In this document: one piece after another, positions 1 through 7,826 of the stretch
How positions within the stretch are numbered: the first letter of the stretch is position 1
How the letters are laid out: every line of letters starts with the position of its first letter
Assembly: GCA_002284615.2 (NCBI GenBank)
Contig: MU070335.1
Span: 85,614 to 97,006 of the forward strand
Direction of reading: 5' to 3'
Source of the DNA: Dunaliella salina
Lineage: Eukaryota; Chlorophyta; Chlorophyceae; Chlamydomonadales; Dunaliellaceae
DNA length: 11,393 nt
The notes under the pieces: model-generated
Told to the model about the DNA's origin: nothing
Database searches by the model: none
What the model saw: only the letters and a program-made list of their open reading frames with translations
Position numbers and translations under genes: made by a program

Positions 1-40
<40 letters not shown>

Positions 41-52
41 CGCGCGCGCGCT
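1..52. repeat. (TG)n microsatellite ending in alternating GC
   Basis: About 18 TG units run from the window edge and pass into alternating CG/GC up to the CTTGCACAAG boundary. The array may extend left of the window. Alternating purine-pyrimidine sequence of this kind can adopt Z-DNA; that is known of such sequences and not shown here. Confidence 0.97.
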
Positions 53-519
53 TGCACAAGTATCCCGTCGAAATCCACAGGGGTAAATGCATGCAGCCCG
101 AGGTGCGTTGATTGGTGTTACAGGGTGGATCGAAACTCACGCGCTCTTACATAGTGAAACGCAATTGGAAGCAGTGGCAAATGCTGGAGCCTGTTGGAAT
201 CAAGTTCAAGGGCACTTCAACACTGTGCTCTATAGCTCTTGCATGCCATCCCCTAAAAACTTTTCCAGACCTCACAGGGGCTCAGAGGCACCCTGCAACA
301 CAGGGCCTGCAAGGTTCAAGGCAGCGCATGGTCAGCTCCTTTGCATTTCACGTTTTGGTGATGAGCTTGTGCCAGGCATGCTGCACTGGCGCTCCCAGGC
401 TCCCAATGGCGTGCTTCTTGACCTAATTTTGGACCCTAGCTTGTGCTGGAGTGCACACAATGCAGGCCAGCTGAGGCGGATGTATGCGCGACAGACCCTT
501 CGTCACCCAAAAAGTATGG
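53..519. other. No recognised gene
   Basis: Complex sequence without obvious repeats. A 145-codon plus-strand open frame (87-524) crosses it, but the translation has no motif I recognise, and an overlapping frame is also open for about 100 codons. Compositionally this could hold a short exon. I cannot support one. Confidence 0.5.
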
Positions 520-805
520 TCTGAGCCCACAGCTGCAGCAGCCTTTACGCAGGGTGTCCTTCTCTATGTCTGGTGCAGGTCTGAAACAAAGTGGGACAGG
601 CTGTCGGAGCTGCATGCGCATCAGGCCCCTTGCCGCCCACTCAACATGTTCACAGCCTGCAGCTGAAGCAGCCTGGCCGCAGGATGACCCTCCTCATGCC
701 TTGGAGCATGTATTTGACAGGGTGGGGCAGGCTGTCGGAGCTGCTGCTGGCTCCAGGGTGCTCCTTCCCGCTGGTCAAACCTCTGCAACAGCTGCTGTTG
801 CTCCA
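520..805. repeat. 131-bp imperfect tandem duplication
   Basis: Two diverged copies are visible. Positions 591-613 (GTGGGACAGGCTGTCGGAGC and following bases) recur at 722-744 with one mismatch. The upstream part, CACAGCTGCAGCAGCC at 528, has a looser match with insertions at 650. A CTG/CAG-rich tail (781-805) follows. Minus-strand translation gives related peptides from both copies, QLRQPVPLC and QLRQPAPPC, so a former coding origin is possible, but no family is recognised. Confidence 0.6.
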
Positions 806-1246
806 GCTGTGAGGATTCGTTGCCTCCCAATCGAGTGTCAATGATATGTTGGATAATATATAGTAAACGTGCCCGAAAAGTGGCGAGTTTGGTGGCCTAC
901 CAGGAAGGCATCATCGCCGGACCTATCGATCTTTTGAACCTGACAGCTTATGCAAGAGGGCTTTTAAAGCAAGAGCCAACAAACTTTCAAACTTATCTAA
1001 CATATTTCTGTCGCTCAGCTCAACCTGCCTGTGTTGGCCTATGTCTTGGCACCCATGTCCTGTATCTCCCCAGCCACTGCACCTTCCCAGGTTTTGAGAC
1101 CGGATTTACCAGCCAGCTTTGCACCAACTCATTCATGAAGCCAAGAATGGGATTGGAGCAAGTTAGTCTGGGGGTTGAGCGCCACAGCATTGCACTGCCA
1201 AACAAACATAACAAAAGAGCAGGCACTCCAACGAACGACCTAAATT
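806..1246. other. No recognised gene
   Basis: A 147-codon plus-strand frame (820-1263) spans this stretch. The translation has no recognisable domain, and the frame ends inside the repeat family that starts at about 1247. No RNA gene or clear regulatory signal was seen. Confidence 0.45.
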
Positions 1247-1889
1247 TTGGCGCTGGTCCCTAGTGGGGATCTTTCAGGATCAGCATAAAATTCTGGGATA
1301 GTTCTTACGGCTAAATCTTGGCGCACCTCTGTCTCGCAAGGATCTTGTAGGATGCTAAAATACTGGCAAAAATTTGGCACTCCAATGCAAGGCACGGATT
1401 TTGCAGGATCAGCACAACATTTTGGGCTAATGTTGCAATGCAATGTAGGATCAGCACAACATTTTGGGCTGATGTTGCAATGCAATGCAGGATCAGCACA
1501 ACGTTTTGGGCTGATGTTGCAATGCAATGCAGGATCAGCACAACATTTTGGGCTAATCTTGCAATGCAATGCAGGATCAGCACAACATTTTGGTCTGTTG
1601 TTGCAATGCAATGCAGCTGAATCTTGGCACATCTCCGCCTGACGAGGGCCTTGCAGGAAGTTGAAGCATCAGCGAAAAACTCGCACACAAATGCCTGGCA
1701 AGGGTCTGGCTGGATCAGCTCTCACCTCCCTGGAAGCTGCACCATGTTATGCAGGCCAGACCGTAGTAGGGGGCACACCGACACTGCCCACTTGAACTGA
1801 AGTTGGCATAACTTGGCACACCAATGCCTGACAAGGGTCTGGCTGGATTAGTTCTTACCTTCCTAGAAGCTGCACCATGTCCTGCAGGG
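1247..1889. repeat. Degenerate repeat family with TTGGCAC...TGCAGGATCAG core
   Basis: The whole stretch is built from diverged copies of a unit of the form TTGGCRC, about 25 bases, then a GCAGGATCAG-like core. Copies begin near 1247, 1317, 1373, 1623, 1682 and 1813. Positions 1684-1755 and 1817-1888 are a clear 133-bp-period duplicate of each other (CACACMAATGCCTGRCAAGG and following bases). The 42-bp minisatellite at 1405-1614 is a local expansion of the core part of this unit. Frames open across it on both strands are a by-product of the 42-bp period, not evidence of a gene. Confidence 0.75.
1405..1614. repeat. 42-bp minisatellite, five copies
   Basis: AGGATCAGCACAAC starts at 1405, 1447, 1489, 1531 and 1573, an exact 42-bp period. 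Each unit carries TTTTGGGCTRATSTTGCAAT followed by GCAATGYAGG, with only a few substitutions between copies. Since 42 is divisible by three, several frames on both strands stay open and give 14-residue peptide repeats (for example CADPALHCNISPK on the minus strand). No sign of codon-level selection is visible. Confidence 0.95.
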
Positions 1890-2498
1890 AACCTCACGTT
1901 AATGTTTGCGGCCTCTGGCCTGTAATTTTCTCTTTTCTCTTCTTTTCTTTTCTCCACTGTCAATTGAAATTGGAGTGTGCCCTTGCTGTAGGGCTATAAA
2001 AATTGCACAGGGGGCTGTCTGGCCTATGTTGCCAGACATGCACCTTTTAGTGTTTCTTTCTGAAATCTGACCATCTATTAAAAAATATGTATTCAAAAGA
2101 TGACAAAAATCAGAGGACCCCAGATCACTCCCTTGGCCTCAGATCACCCCTAAACGGCCCACAGCTCCACCCTGGGACCAATTTCCACTCCCAAACATAT
2201 TTTTTCAGAACTCTTATATAAAATGGTAACATTCTGCACATTTAAATTTTCTAATTTTTGAAAAGGAGGTCAAATTTAGACCTCTTTGGCACTCCTTGGG
2301 CTAGATTTTCTCTGAGGGGAATGGCTGAAATGCTGCGCCTCACCAACCACTGGGTCTTTCCACTCCATCCTTTTTGCAATGATATTATTTCATCACGAGG
2401 ACTCCAAATCACAAAAAATCACCCAATTTGGCGCAGTAGATGGTCCGGAATGGAGATTTGGTGGTAAATTTAAGGGTTCATGCCACGGCTGATTAGGC
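1890..2498. other. AT-richer stretch, no recognised gene
   Basis: It contains a pyrimidine tract (about 1925-1955, TTTTCTCTTTTCTCTTC-like) and several A/T-rich words, including TATATAAAATGG near 2215, which resembles a TATA element but has no gene attached to it. The longest frame (2258-2467, 69 codons) is unremarkable. Nothing is supported as coding. Confidence 0.5.
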
Positions 2499-2584
2499 AT
2501 GTGCGCCCCAACTGGCAAGCCTCAAAACGTCCAGTGGTTTTAGAGAAAGGAATCAAGTTTGAAGCTTGCCAATGGGACGCACAT
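2499..2584. repeat. Imperfect inverted repeat / hairpin
   Basis: ATGTGCGCCCCAACTGGCAA at 2499 continues to CAAAAC at 2528 and pairs with 2555-2584, which ends GCTTGCCAATGGGACGCACAT. The stem is about 28 bp with one single-base bulge and a few mismatches, some of which become G-U pairs in RNA. The loop is about 26 nt. It could be a MITE remnant or a small-RNA precursor-like hairpin; the sequence alone does not decide. Confidence 0.7.
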
Positions 2585-2734
2585 ACGCAAGAAGCAGGAA
2601 AAAAACACCTGATTTTGGGCCTCAGATAGTCCCCTGAGTAAAAATTGCAGCTAGCTCTGCTTTGTAAAATATAATTGTTGGTCCATGGCCCTTAGGATTA
2701 TTGTGCAGGCGATACTTTGGTGTTGATGTCTTCC

Positions 2735-2836
2735 AGGATCAGCTCTCACCTCCCTGGGAGCTGCACCATGTTCTGCAGGCCAGACCGTGGTAAGAGGCAC
2801 ACCGACACCGCCCATTTAAATTGAGGTTGGCACAGC
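2735..2836 (+). repeat. Dispersed copy of the 1711-1812 repeat
   Basis: AGGATCAGCTCTCACCTCCC at 2735 and the next ~80 bases (CTGCACCATG, GCAGGCCAGACCGT, GGCACACCGACAC, GTTGGCA) match 1711-1812 in the same order and orientation at roughly 85-90 percent by eye. The two copies lie about 1.02 kb apart. The upstream flank (TTTGGTGTTGATGTCTTCC) also looks like a worn copy of the family core. Confidence 0.88.
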
Positions 2837-2945
2837 AGGGCCAGACGCTGCATGGGGTCACCCAAGGAGATCTCCAAGAACACAGCACCAGGCTGCAGCA
2901 CCCTGTGTGTAATGTGATGCAATTGAATGTGATTTAATATGCTTT

Positions 2946-3058
<113 letters not shown>

Positions 3059-3069
3059 CATAAAGATGA

Positions 3070-3273
3070 GATCCGAAGGCGGAGAGTGTGCAGCGTCAAG
3101 ACCTACCACCAGAGGAGTTTACAGAGCAATGGATTAACTGCCCCATGCATGTGGTGAGCATGGTGGTGGAAACTGCAGCAGGAGCAGCGCTATTTTCCAT
3201 GTATGACAGCAAGGGAGCATTCTACCAGGTTACGCTGGAGGAGGAGAGCGGAGCTAGTTTGCTCAAGGTGTAG
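3070..3273 (+). pseudogene. Reverse-transcriptase-like fragment (Ty3/Gypsy type?)
   Basis: The frame is open from 3070 to a TAG at 3271-3273 and reads like real protein: PPEEFTEQWINCPMHVV, then ETAAGAALFSMYDSKGAFYQ, then VTLEEE. In Ty3/Gypsy reverse transcriptases a Pro is followed, 17-18 residues later, by FS-x-x-D, then a small/aromatic pair, Q-hydrophobic and an acidic pair. Here P, G-A, FS, D (codon 3205-3207, the position of the first catalytic Asp), Q-V and E-E all fall at the expected spacing without gaps. The rest of the domain (the later YxDD region, RNase H, integrase) and any LTRs are absent, so this would be a dead fragment. A (TG)n tract lies directly upstream. An alternative is a short exon of an unrelated host gene, with GTGCAG (about 3088-3093) as acceptor and AAG/GTGTAG as donor. 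Confidence 0.35.
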
Positions 3274-4770
3274 CCATGCGTGAGCAATACACGTGCACCT
3301 CAAGAGTACCTCAAAAGTAAACCTCAAAGGTACCCATGAGTTACCAGGCTCGATGAACGGGGCAGAGCAGTGGCCTGGCACGCCAGTGCACAAGGACACA
3401 CTCTAAAGTATGACTATACAGGAATCACAAACGCATGGACCCCGATCAGGTAAAGCTACTTGTATCAGCGCGCCCTGCAAAAAGGAATGGAGCACTGGCA
3501 TGGATGAGTCGCCAGGACCAGCCCTGATCTTTCCGGAGGTCTGGGGTTCTACCTGCTTGAGGCACGAATAGCGATGCACCCTTACCTTACCCGTTGAGGC
3601 TCAGTGCCCAACTTGAGACCTTGGACGACAAATATCCTTTTCCTATTCCATTCTTTTCGGCAAAGCCATATTCATGGGACATGAGCCCCTAGGTTTGCCT
3701 ATTCCCCAATAGAGTTCACACCTTAACCTGCTGCCCAGGCCCACCCAGCGCAACCCCTGTCCTCAAACTTTGGCTTTCCACCCAAACAGTTTTGGAGCCT
3801 TGCAGTGTCAGGGGGGCGTGGGAGGTAGTGGCTTGTGGTGTAGAACTTTGCTGGAGTATTTTGGAAGCAGAACTTTGCCGCAAACACCAGCCATGCTCCC
3901 ATATGCCCTGAAACTTGGCCCGTAGGATCACCACAAAGCTTACTGTGGATTCAATGTTTGGTGGCTTTCAGTGCAGTGGACGGAACTGCAAGAAAAACCG
4001 GCCAATTCTTCCTAGCCAGGCCCCAGTTGGCACAAAATCTATCAGCATGCGTTTGTTGATACCTCTGCTGGGTCCAGGGCTGGGGGTAAATCCTGCTCCA
4101 GGAATATCATGGTCAAGTTGCAGACCTTTCCAGCTTGCTGCTGAGCCAATGGATTTGCACAATGCCACTTATGATGGTACATTTTGTTTTAATTCTATCA
4201 ATGGTGTGAGCGCATTGCGAGTTGAGAGGTGAGCGAACAAGAGATGGCTGATGCAATCGAGAGCTGGACCTGCACCCCTGCCCTGGTTTACACTGTCAAG
4301 ACAGAACAAGCCCTCGTGGTTCCTACTTTGATGCTACGGAGTTGATTGCCTGATGCGGCTTGCTCCACTTTGTTCATGCCACAACGCGCACTCCGCCCCA
4401 ATGTTCGTCAGCCTTCCCCAAAGTAGCAAGCAACGTCACCGTGTGTGGGTAAGGGAGTCTCCGGTGCACGCTCTGCTGCTAATTGGCTAAGGGGACAAGC
4501 AAGCAATGAATGGCAGGAGCAGCTTGCATAACGCGTGCTTAGCCATGCAAGCATGCATGAACAAGGCATGTTATGCTGCAGGAAGGTCCGTCGTTGCCCC
4601 AGACACCTCATATCAGCACATCAATTCCACCTTTGTGTCAGGGAGGATTGGCTCTGCCGAATCTTTGACTTCGCTCGTTACCCTTCCCTCTCTCGTCTTT
4701 CCTGCCTTCTCTATTCCATCCTTCTCTACTCCTCTACCCCTTGATGCCTCTTGCCTTGATCCACTTGTTG
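3274..4770. other. About 1.5 kb with no recognised gene
   Basis: Complex, apparently unique sequence. Open frames at 3716-3934, 3915-4232, 3968-4168 and 4506-4787 overlap one another on both strands and show no domain I recognise. From about 4660 the sequence becomes pyrimidine-rich and passes into the tandem repeats at 4771. No RT continuation was found in any frame just after 3273. Confidence 0.5.
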
Positions 4771-5036
4771 CCTTGATCTGCTCTTGATGCCTGGTGCATT
4801 GAGCCTGGTGCCCTGATCTACTCCCTGTCTTGATCTACTCCTTGGCTTGATCTGCTTTTGAGCCTGGTGCCCTGATCTCCCTGCCTTGATCTACTCCTCG
4901 CTTTGATCTGCTCTTAACGCCTGGTGCATTGAGCCTGGTGCCCTGATCTACTCCCTGCCTTGATCTACTCCTCGCTTTGATCTGCTCTTGATGCCTGGTG
5001 CGTTGAGCCTGGTGCCCTGATCTACTCCCCGCCCAC
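4771..5036. repeat. CTTGATCT-type compound minisatellite
   Basis: The phrase CTGGTGCATTGAGCCTGGTG occurs at 4791 and 4921 and, with one change, at 4994. A shortened unit lies at about 4860. Between them, CTTGATCTACTC and TTTGATCTGCTC alternate. The full unit is about 73 bp and the shortened one about 58 bp, lacking the GATGCCTGGTGCATT segment, so copy-number change and internal deletion have both occurred. Confidence 0.9.
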
Positions 5037-5400
5037 CTTGAAATCTTGGACAGTTGGCGCCGCATGTCTTCAATTCCATCTTTGGAGCCGCATGTTCTCT
5101 ATTCCATCTTTGGATCCACATGTTTTATATTCCATCTTTGGAGCCGCATGTTTCTATTCTATCTTTGGAGCAAAGTGTCCGCGTCCTTCTCTGTTCCTCT
5201 CCTCCTTGGTGCCTGGTGCCCACCTTGAGATCTCGGACAGCATGCGCCGCACATTCTCTTTTCCGCCCATGGAGCACAGCAAAGCATCCATGTCCTTTAC
5301 TATTCCTCTACTCCTTGATACCTGGTGCCCACCTTGAGATCTCAGACAGCATGCGCTGTACGTTTTTGATTCCGTCCTTGGAGCACAGCAAAGCATCCAG
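5029..5400. repeat. 109-bp repeat, two clear copies and one diverged
   Basis: CCTGGTGCCCACCTTGAGAT occurs at 5212 and 5321 (period 109) and is followed in both copies by CTCRGACAGCATGCGC and, later, GGAGCACAGCAAAGCATCCA. An older relative starts at about 5029 (GCCCACCTTGAAATCTTGGA) and carries the inserted 28-bp expansion listed separately. The shared GGAGCAC and GCATCCA words suggest kinship with the satellite that follows. Confidence 0.85.
5074..5170. repeat. 28-bp repeat, four copies
   Basis: TTCCATCTTTGGA starts at 5074, 5102 and 5130, and TTCTATCTTTGGA at 5157. The spacer words GCCGCATGT or TCCACATGT lie between. This is a local expansion within the older 109-bp-type unit. Confidence 0.93.
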
Positions 5401-5403
5401 GGT

Positions 5404-5565
5404 GCCTGTATGGTGCACAAGGGGGACATTGGGAGTGCTGTTTTTCAAAAGTCAATGCCAGTACGGTTTGGCTAGCGCTTGGAGTCATTGCATCCAGGAT
5501 CGCAGTAATGGAGCACCAGGGTGACAAAGGAACTGCTGGCTTTGAAAGCCATTGCATCCGGGGTG
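5404..5565 (+). repeat. Diverged half-unit monomers flanking the satellite (left)
   Basis: Two or three degenerate single half-units: about 5404-5457, about 5458-5500 (truncated) and 5501-5565 (65 bp, B-like, CGCAGTAATGGAGCACCAGG). They share GGAGCACCAGG, AGTGCTG/ACTGCTGG and CATTGCATCCGGG with the core array but do not alternate strictly as A-B pairs. Confidence 0.8.
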
Positions 5566-6532
5566 CCAGTATGGGGCACCAGAGGGACAAAGCAAGTGCT
5601 GGTGTTTAAATGTCATTGCACCCAGGGTTCCAGCAATGAAGCACCAGGGGGATGAAGGAACTGCTGGTGTTGAAAAGCCATTGCGTCCGGGGCGCCAGTA
5701 TGGGGCACCAGAGGGACAAAGCAAGTGCTGGTGTTTAAATGTCATTGCACCCAGGGTTCCAGCAATGAAGCACCAGGGGGTGGAAGGAAGTGCTGGTGTT
5801 GAAAGGCCATTGCATCAAGGGTGCCAGTTCGGAGCACTAGGGGGACAAAGCAAGTGCTGGTGTTTAAATGTCATTGCACCCAGGGTTCGAGCAATGAAGC
5901 ACCAGGGGGATGAAGGAACTGCTGGTGTTGAAAAGCCATTGCATCAAGGGTGCCAGTAGAGGGCACCAAAGGGACAAAGCAAGTACTGGTGTTAAAATGT
6001 CATCGCACCCAGGGTTCCAGCAATGAAGCACCAGGGGGATGAAGGAACTGCTGGTGTTGAAAAGCCATTGCATCAAGGGTGCCAGTAGAGGGCACCAGAG
6101 GGACAAAGCAAGTGCTGGTGTTTAAATGTCATTGCACCCAGGGTTCCAGCAGTGAAGCACCAGGGGGTGGAAGGAAGTGCTGGTGTTGAAAGGCCATTGC
6201 ATCAAGGGTGCCAGTTCGGAGCACCAGGGGGACAAAGCAAGTGCTGGTGTTTAAATGTCATTGCACCCAGGGTTCCAGCAATGAAGCACCAGGGGGGTGA
6301 AGGAACTGCTGGTGTTGAAAGGCCATTGCATCCGGGGCGCCAGTATGGGGCACCAGAGGGACAAAGCAAGTGCTGGTGTTTAAATGTCATTGCACCTAGG
6401 GTTCCAGCAATAAAGCACCAGGAGGATGAAGGAAGTGCTGGTGTTGAAAAGCCATTGCATCAAGGGTGCCAGAATGGAGGTAGAGGGGGACAAAGCTAGT
6501 GCTGGTGTTTCAAAGTCAATGCATCAAGGATC
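5566..6532 (+). repeat. 129-bp dimeric satellite, 7.5 copies
   Basis: Units start at 5566, 5695, 5824, 5953, 6082, 6211, 6340 and 6469, an exact 129-bp step with no insertion or deletion. The landmark ACAAAGCAAGTGCTGG recurs at 5587 + 129n; the seventh step, at 6490, reads ACAAAGCTAGTGCTGG. Each unit is two related halves. Half A (64 bp) starts CCAGTATGGGGCACCAGAGG. Half B (65 bp) starts CCAGCAATGAAGCACCAGGG. A keeps GTGTTTAAATGTCATTGCAC; B keeps GGTGTTGAAARGCCATTGCA. The last copy has only half A. The period is divisible by three, so a 43-residue repeat peptide can be read, but units four and five carry TAG in that frame (CCAGTAGAGG) and replacements look unconstrained. I read it as non-coding satellite. 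Confidence 0.97.
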
Positions 6533-6690
6533 TTGGGCACCACAGGCACATAGGAAGTGCTGGTATTCAGAAGTCAGTGCATCAAGGGTGCCAGTATGTA
6601 GCACCAGGGTAACACAGGAGCTGCTGGTGTTTAAAAGCCATTGCATCAAAGGTAGTAGTAAGGAGCACTAGGGAAACAAAGGAAATGATT
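6533..6690 (+). repeat. Diverged half-unit monomers flanking the satellite (right)
   Basis: After the last core half-unit, single monomers begin at about 6533 (58 bp), 6591 (CCAGTATGTAGCACCAGGG, about 61 bp) and 6652 (GTAGTAAGGAGCACTAGGG, fading out at about 6690). They keep AGTGCTGG/GCTGCTGG and CATTGCATCAA but have lost the A-B alternation. Confidence 0.82.
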
Positions 6691-6983
6691 GTGAGTTTAA
6701 CGAGCCGTTGCAAGGAGCTGCTCATAAGTGGAACGACCAATTGCGCAATCAACCACGGGAAAAAACTCTGCCCACTGGATCAATTGAGCTCCTCATTGAT
6801 GACAACAGTGCGATCCACGACTCTGAGCCGGTATCCTTGCCACGGAAGGGTGAGAGGTGGTGATCACGACAGCATGCAGGCAACTAAGGAGGGATGCTCT
6901 TTTCTTGCACACTTGCACAAGAGCAAGAGCAAGAGTAGATAGGGCAGGATATGCACCATGTGGCTTGTCCAGACGAGCCACAT
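6691..6983. other. Short spacer without recognised gene
   Basis: Unique-looking sequence between the satellite and the 39-bp duplication. It contains a small AAGAGCAAGAGCAAGAG tract at about 6919-6935. No supported gene. Confidence 0.5.
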
Positions 6984-7061
6984 GGGTAGGGTTAGCCGGA
7001 AAGCTGATACATACAGAATTGTGGGTAGGGTTGGCCGGAAAGCTGATACATACGGAATTGG
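6984..7061. repeat. 39-bp tandem duplication
   Basis: GGGTAGGGTTAGCCGGAAAG at 6984 and GGGTAGGGTTGGCCGGAAAG at 7023 begin two copies of a 39-bp unit that continues with CTGATACATAC and RGAATTG. The second copy runs into the inverted-repeat element listed next. Confidence 0.93.
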
Positions 7062-7069
7062 CCAACCCT
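7027..7069. mobile_element. Short terminal-inverted-repeat element (MITE-like relic)
   Basis: AGGGTTGGCC at 7027-7036 is the exact reverse complement of GGCCAACCCT at 7060-7069. The right end, TACGGAATTGGCCAACCCT (7051-7069), matches the right end of the larger element at 10458-10576 (TACGGAACTGGCCAACCCT) with one difference. At 43 bp this is best read as an internally deleted copy of the same family. No transposase is present, and target-site duplications are unclear because the left end lies inside the 39-bp duplication. Confidence 0.5.
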
Positions 7070-7362
7070 CCACATAGGGCATCAACACCAGTCTTTTCAT
7101 TGCCTACACAGGAGGGAAGAAAAAATCTCCAGGACGGCACGTGTAACTTTAGGGCTGTGCCCCCAGACCCACCAGCCCACCTCGAAATCCCCCTTCCAGT
7201 GCCCCTACCCAGACAATAAGCGTACCAATCTGCTCATCTTTCAATTTTGCATCCGTCTGCATACACATTGCACCAAAAATGTGAGTTGAGCAGAGTTATG
7301 GGGCAAAAACTGAGCAGCGGACGCCCATGCACACCTGGCCTTCCAGGCATCCAAAACTTGCC
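7070..7362. other. Spacer, nothing recognised
   Basis: No repeats or domains seen. If the 7363-7472 stretch is a terminal exon, this would hold its 3' untranslated region. The chlorophycean poly(A) word TGTAA was not found on the minus strand here. Confidence 0.4.
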
Positions 7363-7472
7363 TTAAAGTCCACAAACTGCCCTCCTGGTTTCACCATGCA
7401 ATAGCACATCGTAAGTCTTGTCATCGTCCTTGAAGTTTGTATTGATTTGCTGCATGTCCGCCACCGCATCCC
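7363..7472 (-). other. Possible last exon, unknown product
   Basis: On the minus strand GGCAGCAG (ending at 7473) could be a splice acceptor. The frame after it reads DAVADMQQINTNFKDDDKTY, then DVLLHGETRRAVCGL and TAA at 7363-7365. The translation is hydrophilic and protein-like, and its phase (two bases completing a Gly codon) would fit the donor at 8676 of the methyltransferase exon. Against this, the methyltransferase family expects T-L-D after IDKG, and this peptide has no resemblance to it. It may belong to another gene, be an alternative ending, or be chance. I do not recognise the peptide. Confidence 0.2.
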
Positions 7473-7826
7473 CTGCTGCCCACACCCTCGCGTGCATGGC
7501 ACAAATTCCCAGCCATGTACACAAAGCCCCCTTTTTTAACCAATTCGCACTAGGAGGGTGCCAATTGACAGTCCACAATCCCAGGAGTCCGATGATGTGT
7601 TTGGATTTCTGTAGAAGTGGCTCAGAAAAACTCTGGAGGGGGAATCCCAAAAGGTCTAAACCGCTCCGACGGACCGACCCCTTCTGACCCTCTCCGATCG
7701 GACTCATACACATACCAATCGATAGCTCTCGAGCTCAGGATTCCGATTGTATAGTAATTATTTGGATTGAAAGTTGCCGTTCAAAAGTTACGCAAACTCT
7801 TTCCTCCTGGTCTACAGGTAGAAAAC

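Noticed and set aside
443..844. 133-codon plus-strand frame as a gene
   Set aside because: It crosses the 131-bp duplication, and the two copies fall in different frames, which argues against an intact coding repeat in this frame.
1240..1688. Cysteine-rich 14-residue repeat protein on the minus strand (CADPALHCNISPK)
   Set aside because: It is explained by the 42-bp minisatellite; frames on both strands are open equally and no conserved flanking domain exists.
2205..2230. TATATAAAATGG as a promoter TATA box
   Set aside because: No supported gene lies downstream at a sensible distance, and AT-rich words are common in this stretch.
5552..6499. Long open frames with a 43-residue repeat peptide across the 129-bp array, on both strands
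   Set aside because: The period is divisible by three, so frames stay open by default. Units four and five carry a TAG in the plus frame, and differences between copies change amino acids freely.
5404..6690. CRISPR array
   Set aside because: Units are contiguous with no unique spacers, the half-units are about 64-65 bp, and the context is eukaryotic.
6984..7035. Telomere-like TAGGGTTAG motif
   Set aside because: Only one or two imperfect units occur, within a 39-bp duplication; no run of telomeric repeats.
7296..7502. Minus-strand text CMVKPGGQFVDFKASFGCLEG, considered as the KPGG strand-5 region of the methyltransferase
   Set aside because: The KPGGQFV word resembles the post-core region of class I methyltransferases, but nothing of the expected TLD segment precedes it and what follows does not match. 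It also overlaps the other candidate frame at 7363-7472, so I treat it as chance.
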